Below, piece by piece: positions 1 through 35,500 of a stretch of 64,000 bases of DNA. Position numbers and translations under genes: made by a program. Below the pieces are notes generated by a model. It worked only from the letters and a program-made list of their open reading frames with translations. It ran no database searches and was not told the origin of the DNA. The stretch's first letter is position 1. Each line of letters opens with the position of its first letter. The stretch spans positions 1,736,001-1,800,000 of the forward strand of contig NZ_CP073766.1 in the NCBI RefSeq assembly GCF_018255755.1, read 5' to 3'. The DNA is from Chitinophaga sp. HK235. Its GTDB lineage: Bacteria > Bacteroidota > Bacteroidia > Chitinophagales > Chitinophagaceae.

Positions 1-4718
<4,718 letters not shown>

Positions 4719-4766
4719 ATACGGCTATTTGATTTAAGTAAGAGATATAAAGGGTCAACGGACATT

Positions 4767-20510
<15,744 letters not shown>

Positions 20511-20556
20511 ATGTTATTATTAAAATAGCCTGTAAAAAGTTGGATGATATCGCAGC

Positions 20557-23500
20557 CTACAGCTCATGTACATCATATGCTTCGCTGTCGTCGGTGGTGG
20601 CCGATGTAAGGGCCTGGACATATTCAGACAACGCTGCTATATTTTTATACTCAAACAATTTGCTGACCTGGATGCTGACGGAGAGCTTCCGTTTCATATA
20701 AGACACTACCCTTACTGCCAGCAGTGAGTCACCACCCAGCTCAAAGAAGTCGTCGTACATGCCTACCCGTGGTACTTCCAGCAGTTCCTGCCAGATGTCT
20801 GCCAGCGCGCTTTCCATGTCATTGCGCGGAGCTATGAATTCTCCCTTCTTCATTATCTCATCCGGGTCTGGCAGGGCACGGCGGTCTATTTTACCGCTGG
20901 CGGTCACCGGCAGCTGGTCCATTTCTATGAGCAGGGATGGTACCATGTATTCCGGCAGTTTTTCTTTCAGGTATTCGAGAATACCGTCTTTGTCAAACGT
21001 ACCCTGTGGCACCACATAACCTACCAGACGTTTATTGTCTGCACCATCTGCTCTGGCCAGTACTACGGCTTCGTTTACCAGGCCGCATTCCAGCAACACA
21101 GTTTCAATTTCACCCAGTTCTATCCTGTAGCCGCGGATCTTCACCTGATGATCGATACGGCCGATGTATTCGATGTTACCATCGGGCAGCCATCTGGCAG
21201 TGTCACCAGTACGATACAGGCGGTTTCCGGGGATTATGCTGAAAGGATGAGGAATAAATTTCTCTGCGGTGAGTGCTTCTCTGTGGAGATAACCGCGGGC
21301 AAGACCAGGGCCGCCGATACACATTTCACCGGCAACACCCACAGGGCACAGTCCCATATGGCGATCCAATATGAATACGCCTACGTTGGCAATAGGTTTG
21401 CCGATGACTACCACATTATCTTCCAGCACAGGCTTGTCTGTGAGCGTGGTACATACCGTGTTTTCCGTAGGTCCGTAGGCGTTAACCACACGGATACCTT
21501 TTGCCTGCAGGTATTTGGCATCTTCTCTGTTGAGAGGTTCCCCGGCGGATACGATCGTTTTCACAGGCCCCAACACATCTTTGATAATATGCTGGTAGGA
21601 TGGCGGCAATGTCACCAGTTCCACCTGCTGGGTATTGACCAGTTCTGCAAAACTATCGGCAGACAACAGGTCCTCCTTGCGGGGCAGCACCAGTATACCA
21701 CCACTCAGCAACGTGTTAAAGATTTCATAGCAGGAAGCATCAAAACCAAAAGAAGCAAACTGCAGTGATCTCATGCCTGGTTTCAGCCACAGGGCGTCCC
21801 GCTGGCTCAGCGCCAGGTTCACCACACCATAGTGCTCCAGCATCACCCCTTTGGGTTTGCCGGTAGAACCGGAAGTAAAGATCACATAGGCCAGATCATC
21901 CGGCTGTGGCGGATTTTCAGGATCTATGGCAGGATAGCGCTGTATGGTTTCCCATTCATCATCTACCACAATGATCTTCGCATCCGGACGAACAGCACTG
22001 AGCTTATCACTGCAGGCAATGCTGCTGACCATTACTTTTGCGCCGGTATCTTCCAGCATATAACTGATACGCTCTGCCGGATACTCAGGATCTACGGGCA
22101 CATAAGCCGCTCCTGCCTTCAGGATAGCTAAAATGCTGATGATCATTTCCAGCGAACGTTCCAGGCATACCGGTACCAGTGTACCATTGCTGACGCCTTT
22201 TTTGCGGAGATAATGCGCCAGTTGTGCTGAGCGCTCATCCAGCGTTTTATAACTCAGCTGATGCGTGGTAAACACCAGCGCGGTGGCTTCCGGCTGTAAT
22301 GCTACCTGGGCTTTCAGCTGATCGATGATTGTTTTTCCTGTTGGGTAATCTGTAGCCGTGTCGTTAAAATCGTACAGCAGTTCTTTTTCTTCCGCAGCAT
22401 TCAACATCGGTATGGTTCCTACAGATACAGCGGGTGCTGCTATAATGGAACGTAACAGCTGTTCGAAATGCTGTATCATCCGGCGGATGGTAGCTTCCTT
22501 AAACAGGTCCACACAGTATTCCACACAACCCACCATACCACTGGCTGTTTCTTCCAGGGTGAAGTTCAGGTCTACCTTGGTTTTGGTATAAGGTATTTCC
22601 TCATGTGTAAACTGTATGTTGCCCAGGCGCAGCTCCGGTACCGGTGGTACGTTCTGCAATACAAATACCGACTGGAACAACGGTGTACGACTTACATCCC
22701 TGTCTTTCACTACTGCATCCACAATCTTTTCAAAGGGTACTTCCTGATGTGCAAAGGCTCCCAGGGTGGTTTCCTTTATCTGTTGCAGGAAAGCGGTGAA
22801 TGCAGGGTTGTTGCTCAAATCAGCACGCAGGGCAATGGTATTGATAAAGAAGCCGATGAGTCCTTCTGTTTCCTGTTGTGTTCTGCCTGCTACCGGTGTA
22901 CCTACACAGATATCATCCTGCCCGCTGTAGCGATACAACAATACCTTGAAGGCGGCCAGCATAGTCATAAACAGGGTCACGCCTTCCTGTCTGGACAGTG
23001 TATGTATCTGATCTGTCAGTTGTTTGTCGAGTGTAAACCAGCTTCTGGCACCGCGGGTACTTTGAACAGCCGGACGGATATAATCTGTAGGTAACTGTAA
23101 CGGTGCTACGTCATTCAGTTTATTTTTCCAGTATGCCAACTGTTGTTCCAGCACATCACCAAACAGATAATTACGCTGCCAGAGGGCATAATCGGCGTAT
23201 TGTACCTGCATGGGCTTTAACTGCGGCGTGCGGTCTTCCAGGGCAGCGGCATACAGCTCTATCAGCTCTTCTACGAGGATCACGGTAGACCAGCCGTCTG
23301 AAGCGATATGGTGAAGGATGGCTACCAGCACATATTCTTCTTCTGAAAGCGTAATCAGGTGCACACGCAGCATATGATCTTTCTGCAGATCAAACGGAAG
23401 GCTGATCAACCGGTCTATTTCAGTGTGCAGGGACACAGTATCCTGTTTCCAGGGAGTGCCATCGATGATATCCATCTTCCAGTCCCATGCTTCTTTTACA

Positions 23501-26500
23501 CGCTGGAAGGCTTGTCCGTCTTCCTGTTCCATCACCGTCCGTAAAATCTCATGGCGGGCAACGACGGTTTGCAGCGCATTGGCCAGTGCCGTTTTGTCCA
23601 GCACACCTTTCAGCCTTAACACAGTAGGTACGTGATAGTGCACGCTGCCTTCCATCTGATCGATGAACCACAAACGTTCCTGGCTAAACGAAAGCGGTAC
23701 CCTTGCAGGCCTTTCCTTATGAAGGATTGCCGGTACTGCTGTCCGGACATTACTCTTGTCCAGATGTGCGGCCAGTGTTTTAACAGTAGGATAATCAAAC
23801 ACGTCACCGATCACTACTTCCGCTGTCAGCTCCTTACGGATGGCTGAGATAAGACGGATCGCCAGCAGGGAGTGTCCGCCCAGGACGAAGAAGTCATCAT
23901 GCAACCCTACGTTTTCTACCTCCAGCAAGGCTGCCCAGATAGCAGTCAGCTTTATTTCTGTCTGTGTTACGGGTGCTTCATATTTATCAGTCTGCACAGC
24001 AGTGGCTTCAGGATCAGGCAATGCTTTGCGGTCTGTTTTACCATTGGCCAGCAGCGGGAAGTGATCCAGTACTATGAGCGAAGACGGATGCATATATTCA
24101 GGCAATTCCTTCCTGATATATTCCATTACACCTTCTTTATCCAGCTCTCCTTCCGGCACGATATAAGCCACCAGTCGCTTGTCGCCTGCGGTATCTGCTT
24201 TTACCAGCACAACTGCCTGGCTGATCAGCTCACAGGCTGCCAATACTGCTTCGATCTCTCCCGGCTCTACCCTGTACCCTCTGATCTTCACCTGATCATC
24301 GATACGGCCCATGAAGAGTATATTACCGTCCGGCAGGTATTTCACCAGGTCTCCGGTCCGGTACAAACGTTCTGTTGTATCCGGCTGGAAAGGATCGGCA
24401 ATAAATTTTGACTGGGTAAGTGTTTCATTATTGAGATATCCTACGGCCACACCGGTCCCTCCGATCCACAGTTCGCCCGGAACACCTGTGGGACATAGTT
24501 TCCCGGAAGGGCTCACCACATACACGCTGGTATTGGAGAATGGCCTGCCAATAGGTACGGTTTTGTCGTATACGTAATTGTCTTTTACTACATGCAGTAG
24601 TTTTCCTATAGTCGTTTCCGTTGGTCCGTAGTGGTTAACCACCACACAACCGGTGCCTGCAGCACGGATGCTTTCTATCACACCTGCGTCCAGCGCCTCC
24701 CCTCCGAAGATGAGCAGTTTACCTGGCAGCAGCAGATGATCGCCGGAGCTGAGTGCCTTCCAGTGAGAAGGTACTATCTTGATACAATCTACCGGGTGTT
24801 TGTGCAGATATTGATGGATGATATCGGGGTCGTTGATAGCATCTTTAGAGAACAGATGCAGTGCACCACCGGTAAGCAAAGAACCGAAGATCACAGTATT
24901 ACCCAGGTCGGTAGCGATGCTTGACAACAAACCGAAAGAACGACATTCTTCCAGCGGCGTTGCCTGCTTCAGTCCAAACGTATAGTCTACCAGGTTACGA
25001 TGGGTGACCATTACGCCTTTAGGCTGTCCGGTACTACCGGAAGTATAGATCACATAAGCTACCTGGCCGGGATGATGCGGCAGTTGTAAACGTTCAGTGT
25101 GCTGATGATTCAGCTGATCACTGTCCAGTTGTATGATATGCAGCTCCGGGTGCTGAGGTAATCCACCAGCACAGGCTTTGCTACTCACCACTACACCCGC
25201 AGCGGTATCCTTTAACATATAGGCGATTCTCTCTGCCGGGAAATCCGGATCTATGGGCACATAGGCGGCACCTGCCTTCAGGATACCCAGCATGCCCACC
25301 ATCATATGCAGCGAACGTTCTATGTACAATGGTACCATATCACCAGGACGTACCCCATGATCCAGCAGGTAACGGGCCAGCTGATTGGCGCGTTCTTCCA
25401 GCTGCTGGTAGCTAAGCACTCCTTCTTCATATACAACAGCTACCTCTTGCGGTACACGGTCGGCCTGTGCTTCAAACAGCGTGGTGACCGTAGCCCTATC
25501 AGGATAAGGCACTGTAAGGGTATTCAGCAGCGTCTTTTTCTCTGCCGGTGTTATCATCTCCAGCGAGGCCACTGTAGCAGTTCCGAGTGTGATGATCTGT
25601 TCCAGTACACGGCGGAAATGAGTCGCGATCATCTCAATAAACGGCTCCTGCAACATACCGCTGTTGTAGCTGAACAACAGGCTTGTTTCTGCAGCAATAC
25701 CAATAATGATCGTCAGGGGATAGTTGGTATGTGGATGTATTTCCAGATTACTGATTCGCAACTGCCAGTCTTTCGCAGACAGCACTTCATTGACAGGATA
25801 ATTCTGGAAAGTGATGGAGCTATCGAACAGATCACCGGTAATACCGGACCATTGCTGCACATCATTCAGACCTGCATACTGGAACTCGCGGCTCTTCAGC
25901 TGTCCTGCCTGCAGTTCCTGCAGCCAGGATACGATACCCCTGGTTTCTTCTATTCTTGTATGAAGTGGAAGTGTATTGATATAAAGCCCTACCCTTTGCT
26001 CAACGCCTGGCAGATCTTCCGGTCTTCCGGACACGGTAACACCATAGGTGATTTCCTGGCGGCCGGTATACCGGTATAACAGGTACGCCCACACGCCTTC
26101 CATCAACGTACTGGTGGTGATATGATGCTGCTGGGCAAAAGCCGCCAGCTGACGGGTAGCTGCTTCGTCGAGCGCAATACGTTTTTCCTTGTATACCCCG
26201 CTGCCTTTGGTCCTGGTAGAAACAGCATCGATAAATGGCATTAGCGTTCCTTCAGTAGCGCCTTCCAGGTATTTTTTCCAGAAGGAAGCCATTTGTTCTT
26301 TATCCAGCTTTTCGGTGTAACGGATATAATCTTCGAAGAGATCTACCGTTACGGGTGGCAGCTCTCTGCCGGATACTATCAATTCATAGGTATTGAGCAA
26401 ACTGTCTACCAGCACTGGTAATGACCATCCGTCCAACAGCATGTGGTGCGAGGTCCACAGGAGGCGGTAGTTATTTTCGTGCAGGCGTAGCAGTGATATC

Positions 26501-29500
26501 CGTGTCAATGGAGCCTCGCGGAAATCGAATCCCTGACGCAGGTCTTCAGCCTTGAAAGCCTCAAAAGCGGCTTCCTGTTCAGCTGCATTGAGATGGGTAT
26601 AGTCCAGTATGGTCACTGGTATTTCCACCTGCTGATATACACATTGTACCGGTATGCTGAATTCATCATAATAGAATGCGCTGCGCAGAATGCTGTATTG
26701 TTCAAGCAAACGGTTCCAGCTCTGGATGAAGGACTGTGGTTGCAGGTTTTCCAGATCACATATAAACTGTTCGATGTAGGTTCCGCTTTCCCCGTCATAC
26801 AAACTATGGAAAAGCATACCTGCCTGCAATCCGCTCAGCGGATATAAACCAGCCACCTGTTTACGTCTGGCGATGCCCTGATAAGGTGTGTCCAGGAAAC
26901 GGTCCAGCTCTTCCATGCTGATATCCTGTCCCAGGCCATAGTCAGATGGTGTGGCGATTGTTTCGGGTTGCGCTGTACAGTGACTGATGAGTGTTTCCAG
27001 CTGTGTGATATACTCAGTGGCCAGCTGTTGGATAGTAGCGGCATTGTAATGCAGGCTGCTGTATTTCCATTGTACTACCAGCTCACCTCCCTGTACCATG
27101 CAGTCTACTCCTATCTTCTCATTTACTTTCAGTTCCGGAGATGCGGAAGATCCGGAAGGTTCATGGGCGATGCCCAGGTAACTACCGGACTGCATGATAT
27201 TATCTGCCTGTCCGAGATAGTTGAACACTACATCCCATGGATCGTTGCCCTGTAAGGCCGCTACTTTGTTGATATATTTCAGTACACCATAACCGATCCC
27301 TTTATCTGCCACTTTACGCAACTGCTCTTTCACTGTTTTCAGCAGGGTGCCGGGCTGTCCTGCTGCTGTTGCAGGCAGGAACACCGGGTAAAGGCTGGTA
27401 AACCAACCTACGGTACGGCTGGTGTCTACACCTGTTGTGATATCCTCACGACCATGGCCTTCCAGGCCGATGACCATACTGGTGGATCTGTTCCAGGCAG
27501 ATAATACCTGTGTTAATGCAGCCAGGAGCACATCATTTACTTCGGTATGATAAGCATGTGATGCACGTTGCAGCAGTTGCTGGGTTTGTGGCTGTCCCAG
27601 CCGTACATCCAGTGTACGTATATCCGATATCGTTATATTTTCTGACGATGTTTTTTCTGTACGCAGCGGGATATAATGTTCCCTGATTTTTTCCCAGTAG
27701 GACTGTTGTTTCTGCAGACGTGCTGTTTCACCATACCTGGCGAGTGCCTGTTGCCATTGGCGGTAGGAACTGCCCTTAGGCATGGAAAGGGCTGCGGCGC
27801 CTTGCTGCAGCAGCAGTTCCAGGTCTTCCAGCAGAATACGCCAGGACACGCCGTCTATGGCCAGGTGATGCACTACCATCAACAGTCTGTTATGTGTTTC
27901 GGATGCCGGCGTTTGCATCAGCACAGCTCTTACCAGGATGCCGCTTTCTATGCTAAGCGTGGCCTGATAGTAGTTGCTCAGTTCAAGCATACGGTCTGCC
28001 AGCTGTGTTGCCGGAATGGCCTGCAGGTCTTCCGCTGTCAGCATTCCTTCATAAGTGCCATAAACCTGTTCCCATGCGGTGCCGGTATGCGTATACTTAA
28101 ACCGTAACGTATCGTGGTAAGCCAACAATTGTTTGATAGCGGCCGACAAATCGGCAGCAGTTACTTTTTTATTAATTGTCAGTAAGACACTCTGGTTGAA
28201 ATAAGGAGCATCGGTACCTGCTGTTTCAAAATACCATTGCTGGATGGGCAACATGCCGCTGGCACCGGCCAGCAGTCCCTGTTCACCTGTCAGGGTATCT
28301 TTTTTCCGTGACAGCACTTCTGTTGCCAGCGCAGCAATATGCTGGTGTGTAAAGAGGTCGCGTGGCTGGAACTCCAGGCCGGCACGTCTCGCACGGCTGA
28401 CTACCTGTATGGAAATGATGGAGTCACCACCTGATTCAAAGAAATTATCGTAAACGCCTACACGGGGCAGGTTGAGTAATTGTTGCCATATATCCGCAAG
28501 GATACGTTCTGTTTCGTTGCGTGGTGCTACAAAAGTATCAGACAACAGCGCGGCTGCATCGGGATCCGGCAATGCCTTGCGGTTTACCTTTCCGCTGCCG
28601 GTCAGTGGTATGGCTTCCAGCGGGGAGATAAAGGATGGTACCATATATTCCGGCAATCTGCCTTTCAGGAAAGACACGATACTATCCTTGTCAAAGGTTC
28701 CGTTGGGCACTACATATGCGATCAGGCGCTTATGTCCGTTGGCATCTTCCCTTACTATCACGGCGGCATCACTTACCAGTGAGGAGTCCAGCAGAGCGTT
28801 TTCTATTTCGCCCGGTTCCACACGGAAACCACGGATCTTCACCTGGTCGTCTATCCTGCCCAGGTATTCAATGTTACCATCGGGCAGCCAGCGGCAGAGG
28901 TCACCGGTGCGGTACATCGTAGCTCCCGGCTGCTTGCTGAAGTGATCAGCCACAAATTTTTCCGCTGTCAATGCGGCTCTGTTCCAATACCCTCTGGCCA
29001 CCTGTATACCTGCAATATGCAGTTCTCCCGCAACGCCCGGAGGTAATAAATGGCCGGACTTATCCAGGATATACAACTGTGTATTAGCCAGCGGCAAACC
29101 AATAGGCACTACTTCCACTGCTGCTGTACGCGGTGCATGCCAGCAGGTTACTTCTATAGCTGCTTCCGTAGGTCCGTATAAGTTAAACAGCTCCACATGC
29201 GGCAACTTCTCCCTTATCCCCAACACCTGCTGTGGTTTTAAGGCCTCACCACTGCACAGCACCCGTTGCAGCGAACTGCAGGCACCGGTAGTGATGTTTT
29301 CCAGGAAAACGTTTAACATGGAAGGAACAAAGTGTATGGTGGTAATACCATAACGATCTATCGCTTCCAGCAGGTAATCTGTATCTTTCTGCCCTTCCGG
29401 CCTTGCAAATACCAGCTTGGCACCGGCAATCAAAGGCCAGAACAGTTCCCATACAGATACGTCGAAAGAGAAAGTTGTTTTCTGTAAAACGGCATCTCCG

Positions 29501-32500
29501 CTGTTCAGGCATATGTTCTCCTGTGCCCACTGCAGCCTGTTTACAACACCTTTGTGTTCATTCATCACACCTTTAGGCATACCGGTAGAGCCGGAGGTAT
29601 AGATCACATAAGCCAGCTGATGGGGCTTCACGGCCGTTTTCAACGGAGCGGTATAAGTACGGATGGTTTCCCATTCCTCATCGAGTTTTACCACTGCAAT
29701 TTTTGTGGCAGGCAGCAAAACAGCCGAAGCGCTGTCACTCACCAGTATGTTGGCCCTGGTATCTTCCAGCATATACTGGATACGTTCTTCCGGATAATGA
29801 GGGTCTACCGGCACATAAGCACCGCCAGCCCTGAGAATACCCAGGATAGCCACCATCATGGAGTTGGAACGTTCCAGGAATACGGGCACCAGTGTTTCAC
29901 TGTCTACACCCTGTGCCTGCAGATAAGCGGCCAGCTGTGCAGAGCGTTCTTCCAGCTCACGATAGGTCAGTGATTCGTTTTCAAATACAACGGCTGTAGC
30001 TTCCGGTGTACGGGCAGCCTGCTCTGTAAAGAGGCTGACCAGTGTTTTATCCGCCGGATAAGCCGCTGTAGTATTGTTAAATGTTTCGAGTAATTGATTT
30101 TCAGATGCTGTCAGCCAGCTGATATCGCTGATGATGTTATTGCCTGGTGTCAGTACCTGCAGCAACACCTGTTTGAAATGTCCTGCAATAGCCTCGGCAT
30201 AGCCTGTTGGCAATATCGCTGCGTTATAGTTGAAGCGGATGCTGATTTCTTCAGCCGCCTCGATGATAATATCCAGGGGGTAGTTAGTCTGTTCGTGTAC
30301 CGAAACGTTTGCTACCTGTAGCTGCCATTTATCAGAGGAAACGGCTTTACTTACCGGATAGTTTTCAAATACCAGCAGACTGTCAAACAGATCTCCTGAA
30401 ATACCGGCTCCGCGCTGGATAGCGTCTAACCCTGTATACTGGTATTCCCTGCTTTCCAGTTGACCGGCCTGTATTTCCTGCAGCCAGGCAGCGATGCGGT
30501 TGTTTTCATTCACCACCGTATGCAGCGGAAGTGTATTGATATACAGCCCTACACGCTGTTCTACGCCCAGCAGGTCTTCCGGACGACCGGATACTGTAAC
30601 GCCGTAGGTCACTTCATCACGGCCGGTATAGCGGGATAACAGGTACGCCCACACGCCCTGCATGATGGTATTGACCGTCACCCGTTGTTGCTGTGCATAC
30701 CGGGTAACATCGGCTGTGGTATCCTTGTCGAGCAGCAAGGCGATGGCTTTATAAACGCCTGCCCCCTTGGTACGTTCGGCGGCAGCACGGATAAACGGCA
30801 ACAACGTTCCTTCATTTACATCTCTGAGATAGGTCTGCCAGTAAGCAGCCGCCTTGCCTTTGTCCTGTTTTTCTACATAACGGATAAAATCGCTGTAATG
30901 ATCTTTTTCGTATATGCCTGTCTGTTTGCCGGTAACCAGCAATTCATAAGTATTCAGCAAACCTTCCAGCAGCACGCTCAGTGACCAGCCGTCAAACAGG
31001 ATATGATGGAATGTCCATAACATCCGGTAGCGGTTTTCCGTCAGTTGTATCAGCGCCACCCGCATTAAAGGTACTTCCCGGAAATCGATGCCCCGTTCCT
31101 GATCGGCTGCCTCAAAGGCTTTCAACGCCTGTTGTTGCGCCGCTTCATCCATGCCGCGATAATCCAGCACGGTAAACGGCATCGTTGCCTCCAGATAAGC
31201 GCATTGCAGCGGAACACTGAAATCATCATAATAAAAACCACTTCTCAGCACACTGTAACGGCGGAGCAGGTGGTCCCAGCTCTGTTGCAGGGCCTTGATA
31301 TTCGGATTGACCAGATCACATCCCAGCTGTTCTATGTAAGCAGCATTGTGTTTATCGTAGAGACCATGGAACAACAAACCTTCCTGTAAGCCGCTGAGGC
31401 GATACAGTCCTTCCACCTGAGCCTGACGTGGGGTACCTCTGAAAGAGGCCTCCATAAAGGCATCCAGCTCAGGCACCGTAATAGCCTTGCCCAGCCCGAA
31501 ATCAGCAGGTGTGAAGACAGACACCGGCCTGGAAATACAATGACTGATCAGCGCTTCCAGCTGTGTGAGGTACAAGGCTGCCAGTTCAGCTATCTCAGCA
31601 GCCTCAAAATGATGTGTACTATATCCCCATTCCAGCACCAGCTCTCCATGCTGTATGATACTGTTGACAGATATTTTTTCCTTCACGGGATAATCAGGTG
31701 CCATGGCTACTCCCGGCAGCTCTTCTGCCTTGCGGATATGTCCTTCCTCATTCACCGTCCTATCTGATTGCCCGAGGTAGTTGAACACAATGTCCCATGG
31801 ATCCTGCCCTTGCAGGGAAGGGATTTTATGAAGATATTTTAACACCCCGAAACCAATTCCCCTGTCAGGTACCTGGCGGAGCTGTTCTTTTACGGATTTA
31901 AGCGTCGCTCCTTCCCCTCTGGCAGCACCGGTTTCCAGCAACACAGGGTAAAGGCTGGTGAACCATCCTACCGTATGGGTGGTATCAATGCCCGGCGCAA
32001 TGTCTTCGCGGCCATGACCTTCCAGCCCGATAACAACATCCCTGCCTCCGTTCCAGGTATTCACAGCCTGTGCCAGCGCACACAACAGGATATCATTGAT
32101 TTCTGTATGGTAAGCCCGTGGCGCTTCGTGTAACAATGCACTTGTTTGCGCAGCACTTAATCTCACCTCCTGTTTACGTATATCCTGCATCGTTATAACC
32201 CGGTGGTTGTTACGCAGCCTGTTCAGCGGCTGATAACGGGCTACCATCTGTTCCCAGTAACCTACCTGGTCAGACAATAACGCCTTGCTGCCATATCCGA
32301 CCAGCGCTTCGTGCCACTGACGGATGGAAGTGCCCTTGGTTCCCAGCACGTTGTCTACATCTGCAGTATCATTCTTCAGCAACAGTTCCAGGTCTTCCAC
32401 CAGAATACGCCAGGAAACGCCATCTACCGCCAGGTGGTGAACAGCCAGCAGCAGGCGGTTATGCGCTTCTCGTGGAGGTGTCAGTAACAGCGTGGCCTGT

Positions 32501-35500
32501 AATAACTTACCCCTGGTAATATCAAGGCTACGATGCGCAGCATCCGCGTAGCTGATAATTGTTGCGGGCAGCGCGGAAACCATCACCGGGCGAAGATCTG
32601 CCACTTCCAGTTCAACTTTCGGAACACCATATTGTTGTGTCCATCCGGATGCTTCCTGCTGATATACAAAACGGAGTGCATCATGATAACGCACCAAAGC
32701 GGCTACAGCCCTGGCAATGGCGTCAGAAGTAATGGTTTTATCTATCTCCAGTAAAATACCCTGGTTAAAATGTGAGACGGAAGGTGGGTTGGATTCAAAA
32801 TACCATTGCTGAATGGGCAACAGTCCGCTGCTACCAGTGAGCACACCCTGCTCGCCGGCAGACTGGGCCTGCTGTTGAGCGGATAACATAGCAGACAGTC
32901 CTCCGATGGTCTGATGAGCAAACAGATCACGTGGATGCAACTGATACCCCGCTCTTCTGGCACGGCTTACCACCTGTATAGTGATAATGGAATCTCCGCC
33001 CAGTTCAAAGAAGTTGTCGTGTATCCCTACCCGTTCTACACCCAGCAGATCTTTCCAGATACCAGCCAGTGTACGTTCTATCTCATTCTGCGGAGCAATG
33101 TATTCATTGGTCAGCGTAGTCCCGGCATCTGTATCCGGTAATGCTTTTTTGTCTACTTTACCATTGCTGGTGAGTGGCAGCTTGTCCAGCTCCACCAGAA
33201 TAGCCGGCACCATATAATCCGGCAGCTGATCTTTCAGATAGGCCAGGATGGCTGCTCTGTCATAAGTACCATTTGGCACTACATATCCTACCAGCCTTTT
33301 GTTTCCTTTAGGATCGGCTTTTGCCAATACTACGGCCTGGCTTACCAGCTCACATTTGGTCATCACACTTTCAATCTCTCCCAGCTCTATACGGAAACCG
33401 CGGATCTTCACCTGATCATCGATACGGCCCAGGTATTCAATAGAACCGTCCGGCAGCCAGCGTCCCAGGTCACCGGTTTTATACATACGGGCATTCTGCA
33501 CCGTGCTGAATGGATCCGCCACAAAGCGTTGCGCGGTCAGCTCTTCACGGTTGAGATAACCTCTGGCCAGCCCAGCGCCGCCTACATGCAGCTCTCCGGC
33601 TACACCGGCCGGTGTCAGCCCTCCATAAGGGTCCAGGATGTAAAGGCTCAGCGTAGGAATCGGCACACCTATCACACTACCACTTTCTGCATGGTGCAGT
33701 CCTATCGGCTGATAGGTCACGTGCACCGTGGTTTCGGTGATACCATACATATTGATCAGGCGGCAATTACTATACTGTTGCAGCCATGGCTGTAGTTTAC
33801 CCGGATTCAGCGCTTCACCGCCAAAGATCACATAACGCACCGGCACCTCTTTCGCCACGCCTGTCAGGTAGTCCTGCAGCACGTAAAAAGCAGAAGGTGT
33901 CTGGTTAAGTATGGTTACGCCTTCTTTTATCAACAGCTCCCCGAAGGATATCGCATCCTGCGCAGTCTTTTTGGGCACTATCACTACGCGGCCGCCGTAG
34001 AACAAAGCTCCGTACATTTCCCATACAGAGAAGTCAAAGCAGAAGGAATGGAACATAGTCCATACATCCCGTTCATTAAAATCATACAAGGGTGCATCTG
34101 TTTCAAACAGCCGTACCACATTCCGGTGCTCTATCAGCACCCCTTTAGGTTTGCCGGTAGAACCGGAGGTATAAATAACATAAGCCAGATTGGAAGGCGT
34201 CAGGGCTGTTTCAGGCGCCGTAGTCTTATGCGCCGCAGTTGTCCGCAGCTTTTTATCCGCTGCTATCACGGTAACGCCTCTACGGCTGATTTTCAGTTTC
34301 TCTTTACAGGTGCTGCTGGTAACGATCACTTTGGCCGCAGTATCTTCCAGCATAAAGCTGATACGATCTTCCGGATAATCAGGATCTATGGGCACGTAGG
34401 CTCCACCAGCCTTTAAGATACCCAGTATCCCGATGATCATCTCCAGTGATCTTTCAATACAAATAGGCACCAGCGTATCTTCCTGTACCCCTTTGCTTCT
34501 GAGATGATGTCCCAGCTGATTGGAGCGCTCATGGAGCTCACGGTAGGTCAGCACCTTATCATCGATAGATACGGCTACGGCATCGGGCGTACGAAGTGCC
34601 TGTGCCACCAGCAGGTCTACAATGGTTTTGTCTTTGGGATATCCTACAGACACTGCATTGAATGATTCCAGCAGCTGCTCCCGCTCTCCTTTAGCCAGCA
34701 TCGGCAATAATCCAATATGCTGATCAGGTGTTAACACAATACCCCGCAGCAGCTGTTCGAAGTGTTCCCACAAACGGGCCACTGTTTGCCCGTCAAACAG
34801 GTCAGCACAGTATTCTACGTTTACATCCAGTCCGGTACGGGTTTCCACTGCGGAAAAACTCATGTCAAACTGAGCGGTGGTATGTTCAATAATTTCTTCT
34901 TTTAAGGATACCTCACCCAGACTGATAGAAGGCACATCAGGTGTATTCTGCAGACCGAAGACCACCTGGAATAAAGGACTTCTGCTCAGGTCTCTGCTGG
35001 TAACCACTTCATCCACCACTTTTTCGAACGGCACTTCCTGATGCTCGTAGGCAGCCAGCGTGGTTTCCTTCACCTGCTGCAGCAGCGACGTGAAAGTCGG
35101 ATTATTACCCAGATCACTGCGTAAGGCCAGCGTATTCACAAAGAAGCCTATCAGCCCTTCTACCTCCTGCTGTATCCTTCCGGCCACAGGTGTACCTACA
35201 CAGATATCATCCTGGCCGCTATAGCGGTGCAGCAATACTTTGAAAGCAGACAATAAGGTCATGAACAATGTCACATCTTCGCGCTGGCTCAGCTGTTTCA
35301 ATTGTTCCTTCAGAATGTTATCGATTTTGAAGGTGGCCAGGCTGCCCTTTCTGCTCTGTACCACAGGTCTTGTTCTGTCTGTGGGCAGATTGAGTGGAGC
35401 CACGCCACGCAGTTTGTCTTTCCAGTATATTGTCCTGGATGCCAGCACTTCGGGTGTGAGCCAGTCGCGCTGCCATACGGCAAAGTCGGCGTACTGCAGT